Assembly (NCBI RefSeq): GCF_018613835.1
Contig: NZ_JAGGPM010000024.1
Coordinates: 62,001 to 126,000 of the forward strand
From: Arthrobacter sp. ISL-5
GTDB lineage: Bacteria; Actinomycetota; Actinomycetes; Actinomycetales; Micrococcaceae
Direction: 5' to 3'
DNA length: 64,000 bases
Part shown: piece by piece, positions 63,147 to 64,000 of the stretch
How the letters are laid out: each line of letters begins with the position of its first letter
Numbering within the stretch: position 1 is the first letter of the stretch
Translations under genes and position numbers: made by a program
Notes under the pieces: model-generated
The model's database searches: none
Told to the model about the DNA's origin: nothing
The model's input: the letters and a program-made list of their open reading frames with translations, nothing else

Positions 63147-63245
63147 GACGATAACGGCGCCGGCGCGGTGGCGTTGCGAATCGCCGCGCAACTGGGAGAG
63201 CTCAAGTTCGACCGGATCTACGGTGTTCAAGCCTGGACACGGTGA
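63147..63245 (+). pseudogene. Possible remnant of an MBL-type hydrolase C-terminus
   Basis: 33 codons ending in TGA (DDNGAGAVALRIAAQLGELK, FDRIYG). The ending resembles C-termini of some metallo-beta-lactamase-fold proteins (FDRIYG), and no upstream domain is present. It may be a gene end left in the clpC spacer. Confidence 0.3.
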
Positions 63246-63414
63246 CATCGGCGAATTCAGTGTTCACGGCGTGCTCCCGAGCGTTGCAAGAGGACGTTCT
63301 GTGAGCTCGCGGTCTGCCCTCCTGGCCTTCTCATATCCTGCGTCTCGGCGAACACCCCATGAGGGCCCGCAGCGACGTAGCATCAAGGTAGAAGGAAGCC
63401 AGGAGTGTGGCGAA

Positions 63415-64000
63415 ATGTTTGAGCGATTTACGGACCGTGCCCGTCGCGTAGTTGTGCTTGCCCAAGAAGAGGCACGCATGCTGAACCACAACTACATTGG
63501 TACCGAACACATCCTCTTGGGTCTGATCCACGAGGGTGACGGCGTTGCTGCAAAGGCGCTTGAGTCCTTGAGCATTTCGCTCGACGGCGTCCGCGAGCAG
63601 GTACAGGAGATCATCGGCCAGGGCCAGCAGGCGCCGTCCGGCCACATCCCCTTCACGCCCCGCGCGAAGAAGGTGCTTGAGCTCGCACTCCGTGAAGCCC
63701 TGCAACTGGGCCACAACTACATCGGTACGGAGCACATCCTGCTCGGCCTCGTCCGTGAGGGTGAGGGCGTTGCGGCCCAGGTGCTCGTCAAGCTCGGAGC
63801 CGACCTCACCCGGGTCCGCCAGCAGGTCATCCAGCTGCTCTCCGGCTACCAGGGCAAGGAAAAAACCACCGGCGCGGGCGAGGGCCCGGCTCAGGCAGAA
63901 GGTGCTCCTGCCGGTTCCGCGGTCCTGGACCAGTTCGGCCGGAACCTGACCCAGGCTGCGCGCGAGAACAAGCTGGACCCGGTGATCGGACGCGAACGGG
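63415..64000 (+). CDS. clpC: ATP-dependent Clp protease ATP-binding subunit, 5' part
   Basis: 195 codons seen; the rest lies beyond the window. MFERFTDRARRVVVLAQEEAR and the two Clp_N repeats (HNYIGTEHILLGLIHEG and LGHNYIGTEHILLGLVREG) mark ClpC. The start of the first AAA domain (DPVIGRER) is at the edge. AGGAG at good spacing. A housekeeping unfoldase that pairs with ClpP. Confidence 0.95.
   Translation, partial: MFERFTDRARRVVVLAQEEARMLNHNYIGTEHILLGLIHEGDGVAAKALESLSISLDGVREQVQEIIGQGQQAPSGHIPFTPRAKKVLELALREALQLGHNYIGTEHILLGLVREGEGVAAQVLVKLGADLTRVRQQVIQLLSGYQGKEKTTGAGEGPAQAEGAPAGSAVLDQFGRNLTQAARENKLDPVIGRER

Noticed and set aside
1..64000. CRISPR arrays, tRNA, rRNA, insertion sequences with terminal repeats, integrase or attachment sites
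   Set aside because: Scanning by eye found no regularly spaced repeats, no tRNA cloverleaf ends and no transposase or integrase motifs; a tRNAscan and IS search could still find something missed.

Overview
This is a high-GC chromosomal segment of a soil actinobacterium. The actinobacterial-type Ben/Cat proteins, a LuxR/LAL-type ben regulator, a DUF1876 protein, a DUF3040 protein and ABC sugar importers without their own ATPase suggest the Arthrobacter / Pseudarthrobacter / Paenarthrobacter group (Micrococcaceae). That is inference from protein style, not a database result. The window is almost entirely accessory and catabolic. It ends inside the housekeeping gene clpC. I saw no rRNA, tRNA, CRISPR array, intact insertion sequence or replication origin.

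Layout. (A) 1-9490: two divergent operons around a GntR regulator. The leftward one holds a BCCT betaine-type transporter, an NTF2-like protein, a flavin reductase and succinate-semialdehyde dehydrogenase. The rightward one holds two tandem 'amino acid synthesis' (PF06684) proteins, an alpha/beta hydrolase, an aldehyde dehydrogenase, a 4-OT tautomerase and a luciferase-like monooxygenase. The enzyme set matches the logic of trigonelline-type (N-methylpyridinium carboxylate) ring opening, with extra genes of unknown role. (B) 9611-10712: a patatin-like lipase with a short leader peptide and hairpin. (C) 10764-16752 and 16928-20227: two parallel leftward catechol ortho-cleavage operons. Each has a LysR gene fused by overlap to catB, plus catA and catC. 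The first also carries a two-component phenol-type hydroxylase and a 46-residue microprotein. (D) 20508-28660: benABCDK and a large LuxR-family regulator, which convert benzoate to catechol and so feed (C). catD and the beta-ketoadipate steps are not in the window.

(E) 28721-30364: DUF1876 protein, TetR, ArfB-like rescue factor. (F) 30386-37270: a sugar-acid or oligosaccharide module with a TIM-barrel isomerase, a 2-hydroxyacid dehydrogenase, two ABC permeases, a solute-binding lipoprotein, a DeoR/LacI hybrid regulator and a DUF624 protein. (G) 37275-48022: a decaying region. It has a regulator remnant, a Glu/Leu/Phe dehydrogenase, a frameshifted secreted protein, a CGNR regulator, an MFS exporter, an HxlR regulator, a frameshifted VOC gene, an internally deleted flavin disulfide reductase, a DUF3040 gene without its own stop and a metallo-beta-lactamase-fold gene.

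(H) 48027-56780: a PucR regulator divergent from a guanidino/nitrogen cassette: an agmatinase/guanidinobutyrase-type ureohydrolase, an NCS1 permease, an aldehyde dehydrogenase and an alditol-oxidase-type flavoprotein. A strong terminator and a second, convergent NCS1 permease follow. (I) 57012-63245: a GNAT acetyltransferase, a zinc-independent ADH/quinone-reductase divergent from a TetR, RidA, a truncated DUF1697 gene, a DHFR/RibD-like reductase, and a MerR regulator with a membrane protein. (J) 63415-64000: start of clpC.

The most unusual points are the extended trigonelline-like locus in (A), a duplicated monooxygenase 5' end at 4723-4755, the shared cat operator boxes, a two-site CGNR operator with identical 17-bp spacing, and the unassigned ureohydrolase/oxidase cassette in (H).
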